From the NCBI RefSeq assembly GCF_022012415.1, contig NZ_JAKLTR010000009.1, forward strand, positions 124,001 to 188,000: a stretch of 64,000 bases of DNA, given 5' to 3'. Each line of letters begins with the position of its first letter. Position 1 is the stretch's first letter. Made by a program: the position numbers and the translations under genes. The DNA comes from Terrimonas ginsenosidimutans. Its GTDB lineage: Bacteria > Bacteroidota > Bacteroidia > Chitinophagales > Chitinophagaceae. The notes beneath the pieces were generated by a model, which was not told where the DNA came from, did not search any database, and saw nothing but the letters and a program-made list of their open reading frames with translations. Shown here one piece after another: positions 41,053 through 49,916 of the stretch.

Positions 41053-42372
41053 TTACTTTTTCCTGAAAAATATTCTCACCGGTACTCCGGTAAGGTCAAA
41101 TTGCTGGCGAAGCTGGTTCTCCAGGTAATTCTTATACGGCGTTTTTATATCATCGGGGAAGTTGCAGAAAAAGGCAAACGACGGAACGACTGTTGGCAAC
41201 TGCGTTACAAACTTGATCTTTATAGAATGTCCACGAACCACCGGCGCATGATAATTCTCCACTGCTTTCAGCATCGCATCATTCAGCTGTGAAGTAGGTA
41301 CTCTGCGCTTACGGTTATCATATACTTCCAGTCCAATCTCGATCGCTTTGAAGATCCTTGTTTTTTCCAGTGCGGAAATGAACAGGATCGGCACATCTGT
41401 AAATGGAGCGAGTCTTTTCTTCAGTTCAGCTTCATACTCCTTTGCTGTATTGGTTTCTTTTTTTACAAGATCCCATTTGTTTACAAGTACGACAACGCCT
41501 TTACCTTTTCTGGCAGCCAGGGCGAAGATGTTCAGATCCTGTGCGGTGATCCCTTTTTCAGCGTCCAGCAAGAGAAGGCAAACATCTGCTTCATCCAGTG
41601 CTTTGATCGCACGGATCACAGAATAGAACTCCAGGTCTTCATGTACTTTTGCTTTTCTGCGGATACCAGCGGTATCTATCAGGATAAATTCTTTCTGAAA
41701 GAGATTATAATGAGTGTGAATGGTATCGCGGGTTGTACCTGCGATATCACTCACGATTGTTCTTTCCGTACCCACCAGTGCATTCAGCAGCGAAGATTTC
41801 CCAACGTTTGGCTGACCGATGATCGCAAACTTCGGAAGAGCGGCGATCTCAGCAGTTTCTTCGGCTGCATCATCCTCTGCCGTGATCAGCTTTGCTACTT
41901 CATCCAGCAGATCACCAGTACCACTCCCACTTGCAGCTGCGATAAAAAATGTATGCTCAAACCCCAGCGAATAAAATTCGGATGCATCCAGCAGATTGTC
42001 ATTCGTATCTACCTTGTTCACCGTTAGAAAAACCGGTTTGGTACTGCGGCGCAGTACGTGAGCCATAGAATCGTCCAGATCAGTCATCCCGGTATGCGCA
42101 TCCACCATGAACACAATGGCATCAGCTTCATCCACGGCTATCAGCACCTGCTTGGCGATCTCTTTTTCAAATACGTCATCACTACCCGCTACAAAACCGC
42201 CGGTATCGATCACGTTAAATGTCTTTCCATTCCAGTCGGCCACACCGTATTGCCTGTCGCGCGTAACGCCACTCACATCATCCACAATCGCTTTACGCTG
42301 TTCCAGCAAACGATTAAAAAAAGTGCTTTTACCTACGTTGGGACGACCAACTATTGCTAATGTGAAACTCAT
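41053..42372 (-). CDS. der: Ribosome-assembly GTPase Der (EngA)
   Basis: This 439-residue protein has two tandem GTPase domains for 50S subunit assembly. G1 motifs are GRPNVGKST (near 8-16) and GQPNVGKSS (near 181-189), each followed by switch and NKxD motifs (TVNKVD, VNKWDL). A C-terminal KH-like domain (about 350-437) ends the protein. It is full length. It follows era on the same strand with a GTTTAAA repeat in the gap, so both assembly GTPases probably share a transcript. Confidence 0.97.
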   Translation of the reverse strand: MSFTLAIVGRPNVGKSTFFNRLLEQRKAIVDDVSGVTRDRQYGVADWNGKTFNVIDTGGFVAGSDDVFEKEIAKQVLIAVDEADAIVFMVDAHTGMTDLDDSMAHVLRRSTKPVFLTVNKVDTNDNLLDASEFYSLGFEHTFFIAAASGSGTGDLLDEVAKLITAEDDAAEETAEIAALPKFAIIGQPNVGKSSLLNALVGTERTIVSDIAGTTRDTIHTHYNLFQKEFILIDTAGIRRKAKVHEDLEFYSVIRAIKALDEADVCLLLLDAEKGITAQDLNIFALAARKGKGVVVLVNKWDLVKKETNTAKEYEAELKKRLAPFTDVPILFISALEKTRIFKAIEIGLEVYDNRKRRVPTSQLNDAMLKAVENYHAPVVRGHSIKIKFVTQLPTVVPSFAFFCNFPDDIKTPYKNYLENQLRQQFDLTGVPVRIFFRKK

Positions 42373-42418
42373 ATGTTCGAATAAATAAGTTATTAATGTT
42401 CTATGGAGGTGTGGGTAC

Positions 42419-42532
42419 GGTTTAAAAGTTTAAAAGTTTAATAGTTTAAAGGTTGTGCATATAACTGTTAAACTGTTAAACTATTAAACTTTTAAACTTC
42501 TAACCTATTAAACTCCTAAACCCCTCTCCTCT
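42419..42532. repeat. GTTTAAA-type inverted repeat between era and der
   Basis: Left GGTTTAAAAGTTTAAAAGT and AATAGTTTAAAGG units (42419-42454) face right CTGTTAAACTATTAAACTT and TTTAAACTTCTAACC units (to 42532). A 24-base block is an exact inverse of the left arm. Confidence 0.85.
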
Positions 42533-42535
42533 TCC

Positions 42536-43402
42536 CTAATACCCATACTCCTTCAGATGCAACTCATTCTCTCTCCATTTCGGTTTTACTTTCACGAAAA
42601 GTTCGAGGAAGACTTTCTGTTGCAGGAATGCTTCAATGTCTTTTCTTGATTCGGTTCCCAGTTTGCGGATCATGGATCCTTTATCGCCGATAATGATCGC
42701 TTTTTGCGTTTCCCGGTGAACGATGATATCCGCTACAATCTTCACAAGGGTTGTCTTTTCTTTGAACTCACGAACCTGAACAGCTGTATGATAAGGTATC
42801 TCATCCTGTACGAGTTCATATATCTTCTCACGGATCATTTCTCCGACAAAGAATTTTGTCGGCAGATCGGTGATATCATCTTCATTATAAAAAGGATCTC
42901 CTTCGGGAAGGATCTCAAGTATCGGCTTCAGGAAGTTCTTGATGTTGATCCCGCTTGTTGCGGAGATGGTAACCGTGCCTTTGCAATATTTCTTTGCAGC
43001 GAAGAATTCGATCGATTCCCTGATCTTTTCAGGGCTTGCGCGATCGATCTTATTGATCACTACCAATGCCGGTACTTTTAAACGGAGTGCCTGGAATATA
43101 GCGTCGCATTCTTCCCAGCTCTCGTTGACATCAACAATAAGCAATGCCATGTCCGCATCTTCGAGTGCGCTTTTCACGGCCTGCATCATTTTTTCGTGCA
43201 GCTTGTACTTGGGTTCAATAATGCCAGGAGTATCGGAAAAGATGATCTGATAATCCTTTTCCGTCATGATAGCTTTGATACGATGGCGGGTTGTTTGCAC
43301 CTTATGTGATACAATAGCCAGTTTCTCTCCCATCAATGCATTGAGTAAAGTGCTTTTTCCTGCATTAGGACGACCGAAGATATTTACGAATCCAGTTTTC
43401 AT
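42536..43402 (-). CDS. era: GTPase Era
   Basis: This 288-residue GTPase binds 16S rRNA during 30S maturation. GRPNAGKSTLLNALMGEK (about 10-27), DTPGI, NKID and SATSG are the G motifs. The C-terminal KH domain carries HRETQKAIIIGDKGSMIRKLG (about 225-245) with the GDKG loop. It is the first of the era-der pair. No TAnnTTTG box was found directly upstream. Confidence 0.97.
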   Translation of the reverse strand: MKTGFVNIFGRPNAGKSTLLNALMGEKLAIVSHKVQTTRHRIKAIMTEKDYQIIFSDTPGIIEPKYKLHEKMMQAVKSALEDADMALLIVDVNESWEECDAIFQALRLKVPALVVINKIDRASPEKIRESIEFFAAKKYCKGTVTISATSGINIKNFLKPILEILPEGDPFYNEDDITDLPTKFFVGEMIREKIYELVQDEIPYHTAVQVREFKEKTTLVKIVADIIVHRETQKAIIIGDKGSMIRKLGTESRKDIEAFLQQKVFLELFVKVKPKWRENELHLKEYGY

Positions 43403-43509
43403 TCTTATCTATTAAATACACACACTGGGACTCGCAGGTCTTAAAAGCAAAGGAGGTAATCAATCCGTACCAGTTGACTGCAACTGCCCAGAAAACGTAA
43501 ACGTTTAAA

Positions 43510-43540
43510 AATCAAAAGTCCGCCATTTAGCGGACTTTTT
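43510..43540 (-). terminator. Terminator of the tRNA-Met transcript
   Basis: On the minus strand AGTCCGC and GCGGACT arms are followed by TTTTGATTTTT, immediately past the 3' end of the tRNA. Confidence 0.88.
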
Positions 43541-43545
43541 CTCTG

Positions 43546-43617
<72 letters not shown>

Positions 43618-43787
43618 ATGTATCGTTTACTAAAGTGTAATCTATGTCTCCAATCTAACTCTTCCACATATCCTTCATTCGCGATTGGTTTGCAAAGGTA
43701 AGGGCCTGATAAATACCAGCCAAAGTTTTTTTTCTTTTTATAGAAAAAAACCGCTTCCGTGGCCCCATCTCCGCTGGATCAAAAAAC

Positions 43788-43845
43788 TTACCGTCCTTTC
43801 AGCCTCACCGATATAAATAAACCGGTGACGACGGAAGGACGGTAA
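43788..43845 (-). repeat. Conserved-core hairpin element, copy 3
   Basis: Arms TTACCGTCCTT (43788-43798) and AAGGACGGTAA (43835-43845) pair perfectly, with a further CACCG/CGGTG pairing around the core AAATAAACCGG at 43815-43825. On the minus strand it is followed by TTTTTT. It lies 34 bases past the stop of the GIN-domain gene and would act as its terminator. Confidence 0.85.
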
Positions 43846-43878
43846 CTATATAATTCAAACGTTTGATTCTCCGGTGCG

Positions 43879-44592
43879 TCAGGAACCACGCTTTACACTG
43901 CTGGCACCGCTTGTCCTGATATCCCGGATAGTACCTTCGCCTTTGTAACGCACATCACTTGCTCCGCTTGCGGTAATAGACATTTCTTTGTTCACCTGGA
44001 TGCGCACATCGCTGGCACCAGAAACATCGGCTGTGCAGTAATCTGCCGCCAGATCGTAACATTTAAAGCTGCTGGCTCCGCTCGCATCGATCTCCAGCCG
44101 TCCCACGGTTCCTGTAAGCTTTACATCAGATGCCCCACTCAGGTCAAATGACAGTTTAGTGATGTTCACCTGGCCCGTCAGATCACTCGCACCAGACAGT
44201 TCGATCTTTGCCCCGTCTGCCTTCCATACTCCAACGATATCAACATCACACGCGCCGCTGACATCCAGCTTATCCAGCTGCTTGAAAGAAATATATGCTT
44301 TCAGTTTTCGATCACCTCTGCCCCAGCCTTTCTTCGGCTTATAATACACCTCCAGCACACCATTTTTCACTTCAACCTTGATGTCTTCCAGGTACTCGCG
44401 ATCTGAAGCACTGACCGCCACAGACTCTTCATTGCTCTGCGACAGGAAAACATCAAACGCGCTGGAAAGACGGATCACCGTAAAATTCTTTGCTTCTCTT
44501 ACCTGAACATTCGGGTCTTTGATAGCAGTAGGCTGCGCCAAAGCCGCCTGGCCCAGTGCCAAAAAGAGTAATGAGTAAAATATCTTTTTCAT
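43879..44592 (-). CDS. Secreted GIN-domain (DUF2807) protein
   Basis: This 237-residue protein has a signal peptide (1-19, ending ALAQ). The mature protein is a head-GIN beta-helix: each rung ends with an SGASD-type string (SGACD, SGASDLTG, SGASDVKL, SGASSFK, SGASDVRI, SGASDVRY, SGASSVK), at roughly 20-residue spacing. Similar proteins are abundant in Bacteroidota envelopes; the role is unknown. It is followed by the conserved-core hairpin. Confidence 0.88.
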   Translation of the reverse strand: MKKIFYSLLFLALGQAALAQPTAIKDPNVQVREAKNFTVIRLSSAFDVFLSQSNEESVAVSASDREYLEDIKVEVKNGVLEVYYKPKKGWGRGDRKLKAYISFKQLDKLDVSGACDVDIVGVWKADGAKIELSGASDLTGQVNITKLSFDLSGASDVKLTGTVGRLEIDASGASSFKCYDLAADYCTADVSGASDVRIQVNKEMSITASGASDVRYKGEGTIRDIRTSGASSVKRGS

Positions 44593-44664
44593 ACAGTTTT
44601 TTCGATTTATTTAAAAGTATTACGCTTGATGCTTCGCGAAAGTTACAATGAATAATAAATTTCT

Positions 44665-44672
44665 TAGCTTTG
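44665..44672 (+). promoter_or_regulatory. -7 box upstream of the TPP riboswitch
   Basis: TAGCTTTG matches TAnnTTTG. It lies about 170 bases before the aptamer and would place the riboswitch in a long 5' leader. Confidence 0.45.
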
Positions 44673-44712
44673 CGCGGTCCTACAAGGCGAAGGACATACG
44701 AAAAAGGAAGAT

Positions 44713-44808
44713 AAGTTTAAAAGTTTCAATGTTTTAAGTTTTATAAGTTAAACGCCGCTCGAGAGGCTTGCAACTTTTGAACAATTACACTTTTAAACCC
44801 TGAAACTC
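44713..44808. repeat. GTTTAAA-type inverted repeat upstream of the riboswitch
   Basis: AGTTTAAAAGTTTCAATG and its partial complement CTTTTAAACCCTGAAACT flank a short unique core. It is the only copy in a leader region rather than a 3' region. Confidence 0.65.
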
Positions 44809-44843
44809 CTGACCTTGACACCTTCGCCAGGTAGCTTTCAGCG

Positions 44844-44925
44844 TTTCCCGGGGTGTTTGTGGTGTAAGCCACGATCTGAGATTATACCCGTAAACCTGAT
44901 CAGGGTAATGCCTGCGCAGGGAAGG
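44844..44925 (+). promoter_or_regulatory. TPP riboswitch (THI element)
   Basis: The sequence has the family core: GGGGTG after the P1 strand TTTCCC, then ATCTGAGAT, ACCCG, ACCTGATCAGGGTAATGCC and CAGGGAA closing P1. TPP binding would shut down the downstream gene. The 3' P1 strand GGGAA can also pair with TTTCCC near 44956-44962, just before CTC and a T-run, which could be the expression platform. The switch predicts a thiamin-related role for the following receptor. Confidence 0.95.
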
Positions 44926-44994
44926 AGTCCTACATATGTCCTTTCTACAACAGCATTTCCCTCTCATTTTTTTAACCGTTTAAACAAACAAAAA

Positions 44995-47163
44995 ATGAAG
45001 AGGATTGCACTCATCTCATTTTCAATCGCTGGATGGTACGCCGCCTCGGCCCAGCAAAAAGAAGTTACCGACAGTTTCTATGCCCTTACGCCCGTTGAAG
45101 TGCGCGCGATCCGCGCCGGCGAAAAAGCCCCGTTTGCAAAATCCAATCTTAGCAAAACAGAGATCGTCAAAAAGAATCTCGGGCAGGATATTCCATTCCT
45201 GCTGAATCAGACACCATCCGTTGTTGTCAACTCCGATGCCGGTACAGGCGTCGGTTACACCGGAATGCGTATCCGCGGCACAGACGCTACACGTATCAAT
45301 GTCACCTTAAATGGAATCCCATACAATGATGCAGAAAGCATGGGAACATTCTTTGTTAACCTGCCCGACTTCACTTCATCTGTCAATTCAATACAGATAC
45401 AGCGTGGTGTGGGAACATCTTCCAACGGAGCCAGTGCATTTGGTGCAACGGTAAGCTTATCCACGAACGAACTGAACAAAACATCCTATGCCGAGATCAA
45501 CAACAGCTATGGATCCTTCAACACCTGGAAGAACACGGTCAAAGCAGGGACGGGTTTGATCGATGATCATTTCACCGTTGACGCCCGTCTCAGTCAGATC
45601 ACGAGTGATGGCTATGTGGATCGCGCAAGCAGCCATTTGCAATCGTTCTACTTATCCGGTGCGTATACAGGTGACAGATCATCACTCCGCTTCAACCTCT
45701 TCTCCGGTAAAGAAAAAACCTATCAGGCATGGAATGGCATCCCTGAAGCATCATTAAAATCTGATCGCACTTTCAATTCAAGTGGAACAGATCGCCCCGG
45801 CGCACCTTATGATAATGAAACCGATAACTACCGCCAGACACATTACCAGCTTTTCTTTGACCATGCCCTGAGCAGCAAATGGCATTTTAATACGGCTGTG
45901 TTTATGACAAGAGGCCTCGGCTACTATGAGAACTATAAAGGCGAAGAATCCTTCAGCGATTATGGCCTGCCGGACCTCTCCATAAATGGCCAGCTTGTAA
46001 CCGAAACAGATCTCGTCAGACAAAAATGGCTCGACAACTATTTCTACGGGCAGATCATCTCCACTCAATACAAAAGCGATAAACACACCCTTACGATCGG
46101 CGGTGGCTGGACTGTTTATGATGGCAACCACCATGGTGATATCATCTGGGCTAAATACGGATTTGACCAGGGCGCGCGGTATTACGATGTAGATGCGAAA
46201 AAATCTGACATCAATGCGTATGCGAAATGGCAGTTCCAGTTCAGCAAAGCATTCAGCGCATTTACGGATGTTCAGTATCGTCATGTACAGCACAGCATGA
46301 ATGGCTTTGCTGACAGACCATCACTCTTTATCGACCGCAAATTCAATTTTGTAAATCCTAAAGCAGGATTGACTTTTTCAAAGAATGGCTGGCAGTCGTA
46401 TATCAGCTATGCGCTGGGACAGAAAGAACCGAACCGTGACGACTTTGAAGCAAGCGTGACCAATCAGCCAAAGAAAGAGATGCTGCATGATTTTGAAGGC
46501 GGTATCGAAAAAAGAGGAACACGTTTCCAGGTTGGTGCCAACCTCTATTACATGTCGTACAAAGATCAGCTTGTTCTTACAGGCATGATCAATGATGTTG
46601 GTGCTTATACGCGCGTGAACGTGCCGAAGAGCTATCGCGCAGGCTTGGAACTCACCGGCGGTTATGTGTTCAATTCCTGGTTGAATGCCAATGGCAATAT
46701 CAGTTTCAGCAAAAACAAGATCAAAGCATTTACAGAATATCTTGATGAGTATAATTCAATCTGGCAATGGGTAGGCCAGCAAACCATCACACACAAAAAC
46801 ACGGATATCGCTTTTGCACCGTCGGTTGTCGGAGGTCTTACGCTGAATGTGATCCCTGTAAAGGATCTTGAATTCGGTCTGATCAGCAAATATGTGGGCA
46901 AACAATACCTCGACAATACCCAGAATGATCTCCGAAAGCTCAATTCATTCTATACACAGGATGCACGCGCGATCCTCACTTTGAAAAACAAGATCTTTTC
47001 CGAATGGAATATCATCGGCCAGGTAAATAACGTATTCGACAGAAAGTATGAACCCAATGGTTATACCTACGCTTATTTCCTTGATGGTGCTGTCGCTGCG
47101 GATAATTATTATTTCCCAATGGCGGGAACGAATTTTATGGTAGCAGTGAATATTAAGTTGTAA
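44995..47163 (+). CDS. TonB-dependent outer-membrane receptor, probably for thiamin
   Basis: This 722-residue receptor has a signal peptide (1-18), a plug domain (GQDIPFLLNQTPSVVVNSD, MRIRGTDATRINVTLNGIP, VNSIQIQRGVGTSS) and a C-terminal beta-barrel with terminal FMVAVNIKL. No CarboxypepD-like domain precedes the plug, so it is not SusC-type. The TPP riboswitch in its leader argues for uptake of thiamin or a precursor across the outer membrane; the substrate is inferred. The start ATG 44995 comes after the riboswitch; upstream frame is leader RNA. Confidence 0.9.
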   Translation: MKRIALISFSIAGWYAASAQQKEVTDSFYALTPVEVRAIRAGEKAPFAKSNLSKTEIVKKNLGQDIPFLLNQTPSVVVNSDAGTGVGYTGMRIRGTDATRINVTLNGIPYNDAESMGTFFVNLPDFTSSVNSIQIQRGVGTSSNGASAFGATVSLSTNELNKTSYAEINNSYGSFNTWKNTVKAGTGLIDDHFTVDARLSQITSDGYVDRASSHLQSFYLSGAYTGDRSSLRFNLFSGKEKTYQAWNGIPEASLKSDRTFNSSGTDRPGAPYDNETDNYRQTHYQLFFDHALSSKWHFNTAVFMTRGLGYYENYKGEESFSDYGLPDLSINGQLVTETDLVRQKWLDNYFYGQIISTQYKSDKHTLTIGGGWTVYDGNHHGDIIWAKYGFDQGARYYDVDAKKSDINAYAKWQFQFSKAFSAFTDVQYRHVQHSMNGFADRPSLFIDRKFNFVNPKAGLTFSKNGWQSYISYALGQKEPNRDDFEASVTNQPKKEMLHDFEGGIEKRGTRFQVGANLYYMSYKDQLVLTGMINDVGAYTRVNVPKSYRAGLELTGGYVFNSWLNANGNISFSKNKIKAFTEYLDEYNSIWQWVGQQTITHKNTDIAFAPSVVGGLTLNVIPVKDLEFGLISKYVGKQYLDNTQNDLRKLNSFYTQDARAILTLKNKIFSEWNIIGQVNNVFDRKYEPNGYTYAYFLDGAVAADNYYFPMAGTNFMVAVNIKL

Positions 47164-47174
47164 GACTTCTCAAA

Positions 47175-47279
47175 AAAGTAAAAAGTCAAAATTAAAAAGT
47201 GAAAAACAGTTCAGAACAGGAAGAAGTTATACTCTTATTCTGAACTGTTTTTTACTTTTTAATTTTGACTTTTTACTTT
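47175..47279. repeat. Inverted repeat with 42-base arms between convergent genes
   Basis: Arms 47175-47216 and 47238-47279 are inverse copies with one mismatch in 42. The outer part is AT-rich (AAAGTAAAAAGTCAAAATT), the inner part is AACAGTTCAGAA. T-rich on both strands, it is likely the shared terminator of the receptor and rhodanese genes. Related AAAGTAAAAAGTCAAA-type strings occur at 3318 and 22253. Confidence 0.92.
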
Positions 47280-47296
47280 CCCTGACTTTCGGCTTC

Positions 47297-47602
47297 CTAT
47301 CCGATCTTCTCCTGCCAGTACAACATCCCTCCCACCAGGTTCTTCGTATTTGTAAAACCAAGTGTATCCAGGATCAGACATGCCTGACCACTGCGGTTGC
47401 CGCTGCGGCAGTATACGATCAATTCCTGGTCTTTGAATTCGTCCAGTTCATCGGCTTGCATGGTCTGGATCTTTCCAAGAGGGACAAGCGTTCCGCCTAT
47501 ATTGAAGTCGGCATGTTCATGAGGTTCACGAACATCAACGATATTTAATTTTTCGCCGGCATCGAGGCGGGCTTTGAGTTCTTCAGCTGTAATTGTTTGC
47601 AT
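47297..47602 (-). CDS. Rhodanese-like protein
   Basis: This single-domain rhodanese has 101 residues. The active-site loop YCRSGNRS carries the catalytic cysteine at residue 65, and the N-terminal VDVREPHEHADFNIGG has the usual DVR-E motif. It is probably a cytoplasmic sulfurtransferase or GlpE/PspE-like protein with unknown acceptor. It lies downstream of the PASTA gene on the same strand with a short gap of 31 bases, so they may be co-transcribed. Confidence 0.88.
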   Translation of the reverse strand: MQTITAEELKARLDAGEKLNIVDVREPHEHADFNIGGTLVPLGKIQTMQADELDEFKDQELIVYCRSGNRSGQACLILDTLGFTNTKNLVGGMLYWQEKIG

Positions 47603-47633
47603 GATTAAGATCAGTTAAAATAAATAAGGTGTT

Positions 47634-48446
47634 TTACTCTCCATCCGCTGGAGGTACTATTGATGTATCCGCCTCTGGCTTGTCTTTCTGGAGCCTGATA
47701 TCTATCATCTGGCCGGAACGGATATAGCGGAATTTCTTATCCTCGTCAAATCGTTCAGGTCTCTGCCAGTAAATATATGCGTTACAGGTATCGGTCACAT
47801 CTTCTTTCGGGATAACACTGCCGATAGTGATCCCCTGCGCTTCCGCCAGTGTCTTTGCTTCGCAATAGGTGAGCCCGATCAGAACAGGAACAGGGAACTG
47901 CCTGTCACCCACGCCATCGCCCAGCACCAGTGCGATCGTACTACCCATACGAACCTTATCGCCGGGACGGATAATATGGCCGTTGTAACGTTGTTCCAGT
48001 ACGGCATTCTTTGCAAAATCAGGTCGGAAGGTCGTATCACCTACGCGGAGATTTGCATTCTTCAAAGCCATCTCTGCGCTTCTGTAGCTGTACCCGATCA
48101 GGTTAGGCATTTCCACATCCGGGGGGACGGCCCGATTGATCGTGAGGTAGACCGTACGGTTCACTTTAACCAGTTCTTCCGCTTCCGGAACCTGCTTCAA
48201 TACCGATAAAGGTTTAGCTGTATCTATATAAAGTGAATCCTGCACTACTACTTCGAAGCCAGCTTTTTCAAGGGCCGACTTTGCTTCTTCAAAATTCTTT
48301 CCCTGCACATAAGGCACAGACATTGCCTGGTTATGATGCGTCAGCCAGTTGAGCGAAAAAATAAAAATGAAAAAGATGATCAGCGCTATCGCGATCGCTG
48401 CGAGGATATTGGCCCATAAAGGGCGATGTGTTATGAATTTAAACAT
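47634..48446 (-). CDS. Membrane-anchored PASTA-domain protein
   Basis: This 270-residue protein has one N-terminal membrane helix (about 10-34) and three PASTA domains (about 42-108, 110-178, 182-255; e.g. VPYVQGKNFEEAKSALEKAGF and MPNLIGYSYRSAEMALKNANL). PASTA modules bind muropeptides or beta-lactams in other bacteria. No kinase domain is attached. It follows ddl, another cell-wall gene, so a role in peptidoglycan sensing or assembly is plausible. Confidence 0.88.
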   Translation of the reverse strand: MFKFITHRPLWANILAAIAIALIIFFIFIFSLNWLTHHNQAMSVPYVQGKNFEEAKSALEKAGFEVVVQDSLYIDTAKPLSVLKQVPEAEELVKVNRTVYLTINRAVPPDVEMPNLIGYSYRSAEMALKNANLRVGDTTFRPDFAKNAVLEQRYNGHIIRPGDKVRMGSTIALVLGDGVGDRQFPVPVLIGLTYCEAKTLAEAQGITIGSVIPKEDVTDTCNAYIYWQRPERFDEDKKFRYIRSGQMIDIRLQKDKPEADTSIVPPADGE

Positions 48447-48466
48447 TAGGCGATTCTGTGTTGAAA

Positions 48467-48546
48467 GGTTTAAAAGTTTTACGGTTTAAAGCTTTAATAA
48501 TTTGAAGGATGAACTTTAAACCTTTAAACTATAAAACTTTTAAGCT
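48467..48546. repeat. GTTTAAA-type inverted repeat between ddl and the PASTA gene
   Basis: AGGTTTAAAAGTTTTACGG and GGTTTAAAGC units face GAACTTTAAACCTTTAAAC and TAAAACTTTTAAGC units, with a short unique core. Confidence 0.78.
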
Positions 48547-48549
48547 TGT

Positions 48550-49536
48550 TTACTGGAAACATTCCTCTGTCAGTTTTGTATAGAACTCCGTCAGGCTCCA
48601 GCCCATGGCTTTCACCTGTTGAGGGACGATGCTTGCTTCCGTCTGACCGGGAATGGTGTTGATCTCTAGCATATGAGGCAAGCCTGTTGCTTCATTGTAG
48701 ATGAAATCGATCCTTACAACAAACCGGCAATTGAATACTTCATAGATCTTTTTGGCCGCCGCTCTGACCTTGTTGGCAATCTCCTCGTCCACCACTGCGG
48801 GTGTCGTTTCGGTTGATTTGCCCTGGTATTTTGCTTCGAAATCAAAGAATTCCTTGCTTGCATCCGCCTTTACTTCCGTAAGGGGCAGTACGATGATATT
48901 ACCCCTGGTTTTGAACACGCCTACGGTAAACTCCCTCCCCTGTATCATTTCCTCCACCAGCACCTGGTTATCTTCTTTGAAAGCTTTAGCGATCGCCCCT
49001 TCCAGGTCTTCCCTTTTATCAACGCGGCTCATACCGATACTGGATCCGCCGTTATTAGGCTTTACAAATACCGGCATTTTCAGTTTATCGGCCACTTCCG
49101 CGGCAGGAACCGGAGAATGCTTAAAAAGATGGAGTGAATTGGCGACAGCGATCCCCGCCATCTTTGCTACTGCCACTGTATAACGTTTATTAAAAGTGAT
49201 GGCAGAAGTTGCCGCATCACAACTTGTATAAGGAATACCGAGTACGTCAAAATACCCCTGCAGCTTTCCGTCTTCCCCGGGCGTCCCGTGCATCCCGATA
49301 AAAGCAGCATCAAAGCTGATCTTTTTGCCATCAACCGTCAGGGAAAAATCGTTCTTATTTATCTCCGCTTTCTGCCCGTCCGCTGCTTCATAAAACCATC
49401 CCTGCGGGTTTACATCTATCCTGTATACATCAAATAATTCCTTATCGAGATGATTGCCGATCGTCGTGGCACTTTTATACGAGATGACCGATTCTCCCGA
49501 GTACCCGCCCGTTACCAGGGCTATTTTCTTTTTCAT
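48550..49536 (-). CDS. ddl: D-alanine-D-alanine ligase
   Basis: It makes the D-Ala-D-Ala dipeptide of peptidoglycan. The 328-residue ATP-grasp protein has GGYSGESVISYKSA (about 10-23), HGTPGEDGKLQG, FVKPNNGGSSIGMSR for ATP binding, EEMIQGREFTVGV, and a final EINTIPGQTEAS with the metal-binding residues. It is full length. The gene heads the ddl-PASTA-rhodanese set. Confidence 0.95.
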   Translation of the reverse strand: MKKKIALVTGGYSGESVISYKSATTIGNHLDKELFDVYRIDVNPQGWFYEAADGQKAEINKNDFSLTVDGKKISFDAAFIGMHGTPGEDGKLQGYFDVLGIPYTSCDAATSAITFNKRYTVAVAKMAGIAVANSLHLFKHSPVPAAEVADKLKMPVFVKPNNGGSSIGMSRVDKREDLEGAIAKAFKEDNQVLVEEMIQGREFTVGVFKTRGNIIVLPLTEVKADASKEFFDFEAKYQGKSTETTPAVVDEEIANKVRAAAKKIYEVFNCRFVVRIDFIYNEATGLPHMLEINTIPGQTEASIVPQQVKAMGWSLTEFYTKLTEECFQ

Positions 49537-49633
49537 GATGATATTGTCAATGGTTTTGCGTTACAAATATTGAAGAAAAAACGGGTAAAGGGAAATTAAT
49601 TTGGTTAATTGTTGTTGAATGACAGGAGTTTCG

Positions 49634-49760
49634 ATCGATGATCGTTCACCGTTGTCCGTTGACCGTTGTACGTTGACCAAACATTTTTCAACCTACTCCT
49701 TCTGTAACTGTCGTCCTTTCTTCCGGACAACGGTCAACGGACAACGATCAATGGTCAGAA
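49634..49760. repeat. CCGTTGA-type heptamer inverted repeat
   Basis: Left arm 49650-49669 (CGTTGTCCGTTGACCGTTGT) and right arm 49727-49746 are perfect 20-base inverse copies. More degenerate units lie outside. The core of about 57 bases shows no palindrome here. Confidence 0.88.
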
Positions 49761-49765
49761 ATAAG

Positions 49766-49797
49766 AAAGGTGAAGACAGTAATTGTGCTTCACCTTT
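49766..49797. terminator. Bidirectional hairpin next to the heptamer element
   Basis: AAAGGTGAAG (49766-49775) and CTTCACCTTT (49788-49797) form a perfect 10-bp stem with a T-run on both strands. Confidence 0.7.
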
Positions 49798-49869
49798 TTA
49801 CGACGGGAAATATCACCCGCCAAAATATAAGCAGCTGGGCTGCTTTGTAAATGTGATTCTAAGATAGTC

Positions 49870-49899
49870 AAAAAACCGGGCCAGGATCCGTACCCAGCC
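49870..49899 (-). terminator. Ferredoxin terminator
   Basis: On the minus strand GGCTGGG (49899-49893) and CCTGGCC (49885-49879) pair using two G-U wobbles, and are followed by CGG and TTTTTT. It begins 18 bases past the stop codon. Confidence 0.72.
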
Positions 49900-49916
49900 T
49901 GTTTTTTATGCACATT

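Larger units (their letters stand above)
49537..49916. other. Gene-free gap of 380 bases
   Basis: It holds the heptamer inverted repeat (49634-49760), a hairpin at 49766-49797 and the ferredoxin terminator at 49870-49899. No gene was found. Confidence 0.6.

Noticed and set aside
44815-44994. N-terminal extension of the TonB receptor through the riboswitch
   Set aside because: The extension is translated aptamer RNA; the signal peptide begins at ATG 44995.
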